Positions 14,424-15,856 of a stretch of DNA of 15,856 bases are shown here, piece by piece (position 1 is the first letter of the stretch; each line of letters begins with the position of its first letter). Where the stretch lies: contig DBBD01000147.1 in the NCBI GenBank assembly GCA_002292015.1, forward strand, positions 1 through 15,856, written 5' to 3'. The notes below the pieces were generated by a model, which saw only the letters and a program-made list of their open reading frames with translations, was not told where the DNA came from and did not search any database. A program made the translations under genes and the position numbers. This DNA comes from Firmicutes bacterium UBA993. Lineage in GTDB: Bacteria > Bacillota > Dethiobacteria > DTU022.

Positions 14424-15500
14424 TCAGCGCCTCTTATTTTTGCGCTTGATGTAGTCCCTGGCCTGCCTCAGGCTGCCAAACCCGGAAAACATTTCATTGA
14501 TCTTTTCCCGCTCCAGCTGCTTGGCATTGAGACCAACATATTTAGCTTCCTTAAGCAGTTTACGGTAGTTGGCCAGCCGCTTCGGATCAAGAGTGCCTTC
14601 TTCTACCGCCCGGAGAACTGCACAGCCCGGCTCCCTGGTGTGTGTGCAATCATTAAATTTACAGCTTATTGCATGTATATCAATATCGGGAAACACTTTA
14701 GCCAGGTCGGCGCTTTCCAGGCCAAGCTCGCGCATCCCGGGCGAATCAATTACCGCTCCGCCGCCGGGAACCAGGATCAGCTCCCGCCGGGTGGTTGTAT
14801 GCTTTCCTTTCCCGTCTTTGCGGATTTCCCTGGTTTTGATCTGTTCTGATCCGAGCAGGCGGTTGATCAGGGTTGATTTGCCTACTCCCGATGAACCTAA
14901 GAAAACGCAGGTTTTTCCGCTTTCCAGGTAAGCGGCAACCGGTTTGAAGCCGTCCTCGGTTAGCCCTGAAGTCACCAGCACATCAACCCCGGGAGCAGCT
15001 GCTTTGACCTCCGCCAATTTGTCTGATCGGTCAGGGCAGAGATCCGCTTTGGTCAAGACCACCACCGGCACAGCTCCCCCTGCCCAAACCAGGGAAAGAT
15101 AACGTTCCAGGCGGCGCAGGTTATAATCGCTGTTCAAAGCCATGCAGATGAAAGCCAAATCGACGTTTGCCGCCAGAACCTGAGTCTCATTGGCTGTGCC
15201 GGCAGCCTTACGTTCAAAAAGACCGCTGCGGCTCATCACCTGCTGAATGATGGCCTTGCCGGTGCCGGCGTCCACATTATCCAGCAGGACATAATCGCCT
15301 ACAGCCGGTAAATCAGAACCATCGAGCGCCTGGTAACGAAGTTTCCCGGAAACTTCAGCTTGCAGATCACCTTCAGCTATAGCCACGCGGTAAAGGTTTT
15401 TATCACGCGCTACGACCCGGCCCGGCACTAAACCACTGTAACCCGCCGTTTCCTGTAGTCGCTTTTCCGTAAAACCAAGACTACTTAGCCTGCTGTTCAT
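14424..15500 (-). CDS. rsgA: Ribosome small-subunit-dependent GTPase RsgA
   Basis: This 358-residue circularly permuted GTPase checks late maturation of the 30S subunit. The order is diagnostic: an N-terminal OB fold (about residues 23-90), then G4 LTKAD (149-153) ahead of G1 GSSGVGKST (202-210), and G3 DSPG (252-255). A C-terminal zinc knuckle with C280, C285, H287 and C293 follows, then a basic helix ending KRKNKRR. It belongs to the longer RsgA form (about 350 rather than 290 residues). A GTG at 15509 also opens the frame, but ATG 15500 has GGAAAG 8 bases before it. It is divergent from the AlkD-like gene and shows no operon partner downstream. Confidence 0.96.
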   Translation of the reverse strand: MNSRLSSLGFTEKRLQETAGYSGLVPGRVVARDKNLYRVAIAEGDLQAEVSGKLRYQALDGSDLPAVGDYVLLDNVDAGTGKAIIQQVMSRSGLFERKAAGTANETQVLAANVDLAFICMALNSDYNLRRLERYLSLVWAGGAVPVVVLTKADLCPDRSDKLAEVKAAAPGVDVLVTSGLTEDGFKPVAAYLESGKTCVFLGSSGVGKSTLINRLLGSEQIKTREIRKDGKGKHTTTRRELILVPGGGAVIDSPGMRELGLESADLAKVFPDIDIHAISCKFNDCTHTREPGCAVLRAVEEGTLDPKRLANYRKLLKEAKYVGLNAKQLEREKINEMFSGFGSLRQARDYIKRKNKRR

Positions 15501-15543
15501 ACAGCTCACTTTCCATACTTTTTAACCGAATTGTAATAATGAT

Positions 15544-15573
15544 TCGACATATCTGCGCCTGCTCCTTTATAAT
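15544..15573 (+). promoter_or_regulatory. Promoter for the AlkD-like gene
   Basis: TCGACA (15544-15549, 5 of 6 to consensus) and a perfect TATAAT (15568-15573) are separated by 18 bases on the plus strand. Transcription would begin near 15580, giving a leader of about 95 bases. It lies within the divergent region shared with rsgA. Confidence 0.6.
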
Positions 15574-15673
15574 GGTAGCACCATATGCGATGAAAGCTAC
15601 CTGCTACTGCTAATTCTTTTTTTATAAGGTCCAGACAGAAATGTTATCAATTTGCGGAGGAGTAATAATAACA

Positions 15674-15856
15674 ATGGTTTCACCGGAAGAGGTAAAAAAT
15701 GATCTGCAAAAAGCAGTTGTGCCAGGCAAGGCAAAAGAGCTGATGCGTTTCTTTAAAACCGGTCCGGGAGATTACGGTGAAGGTGATCTGTTTATCGGCA
15801 TCACGGTGCCGGAGCAGCGCAAGGTAGCCCGCCGTCATTACAAAAACATTGCTTTA
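15674..15856 (+). CDS. AlkD-like DNA alkylation repair protein, N-terminal part
   Basis: The first 61 codons of a gene that runs off the right edge. The peptide contains MRFFKTGPGDYGEGDLFIGITVPEQRK-like family sequence: FFKTGPGDYGEGD at residues 26-38 followed by VPEQRKVARR. This is the hallmark start of the HEAT-repeat AlkD glycosylase family, which excises positively charged 3-methyladenine and 7-methylguanine. GGAGGAG (15656-15662) lies 11 bases before the ATG, slightly far but the best available. Catalytic residues lie beyond the window, so activity cannot be judged. Confidence 0.85.
   Translation, partial: MVSPEEVKNDLQKAVVPGKAKELMRFFKTGPGDYGEGDLFIGITVPEQRKVARRHYKNIAL

Noticed and set aside
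15574..15604. GGTAGC/GCTACC hairpin followed by a T-rich run upstream of the AlkD-like gene, as an attenuator
   Set aside because: The 5' arm immediately follows the -10 box and would lie upstream of the transcription start, so it would not be in the transcript.

Overview
The window is chromosomal DNA of moderate G+C, probably from a strictly anaerobic bacterium. The best guess is a clostridial, Peptococcaceae- or Syntrophomonas-like member of the Bacillota. The pointers are a ferredoxin-dependent 2-oxoacid oxidoreductase operon, a homologue of the CO dehydrogenase/acetyl-CoA synthase epsilon subunit, a corrinoid-dependent MttB-type methyltransferase without pyrrolysine, an alanine dehydrogenase of the Bacillus type, strong AGGAGG ribosome binding sites and a textbook sigma-A promoter. 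The assignment rests on gene content only. No rRNA, tRNA, CRISPR array or intact insertion sequence was seen.

Region 1 (1-4032, minus strand). Five tightly packed genes read leftwards: a CdhB-like epsilon subunit, then the alpha, beta and gamma subunits and the 2x[4Fe-4S] ferredoxin (delta) of a 2-oxoacid:ferredoxin oxidoreductase. The first three junctions are 4-base ATGA overlaps. A perfect TTGACA-17-TATAAT promoter lies about 520 bases upstream of the first gene, preceded by two 9-bp direct repeats. Between promoter and operon is a leader of about 475 bases. It has long-range complementary arms, several hairpins, a possible 51-residue ORF, and an intrinsic terminator only some 40 bases before the first start codon. 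This is the best candidate in the window for an undescribed regulatory RNA or attenuator.

Region 2 (4252-7466). selO (protein AMPylase) on the minus strand is divergent from a class II fructose-bisphosphate aldolase on the plus strand. A gene-free stretch follows, with two copies of a C-rich repeat, each able to form a hairpin.

Region 3 (7467-14296, minus strand). A probable transcription unit reads leftwards: MttB-family methyltransferase, GPH-type MFS transporter, PLP-dependent Cys/Met-type lyase, a possible tiny membrane protein, an NmrA-like NAD(P)-binding protein, alanine dehydrogenase and a small cupin. The likely theme is uptake and demethylation of a methylated amine or sulfonium compound, followed by carbon-sulfur or gamma-elimination chemistry and amino-acid/2-oxoacid interconversion. 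The substrate is unknown. A plausible promoter has a G6-A-G8 tract between its -35 and -10 boxes, suggesting switching by slippage.

Region 4 (14365-15856). rsgA (minus) is divergent from the start of an AlkD-like DNA alkylation repair gene (plus), which runs off the right end.
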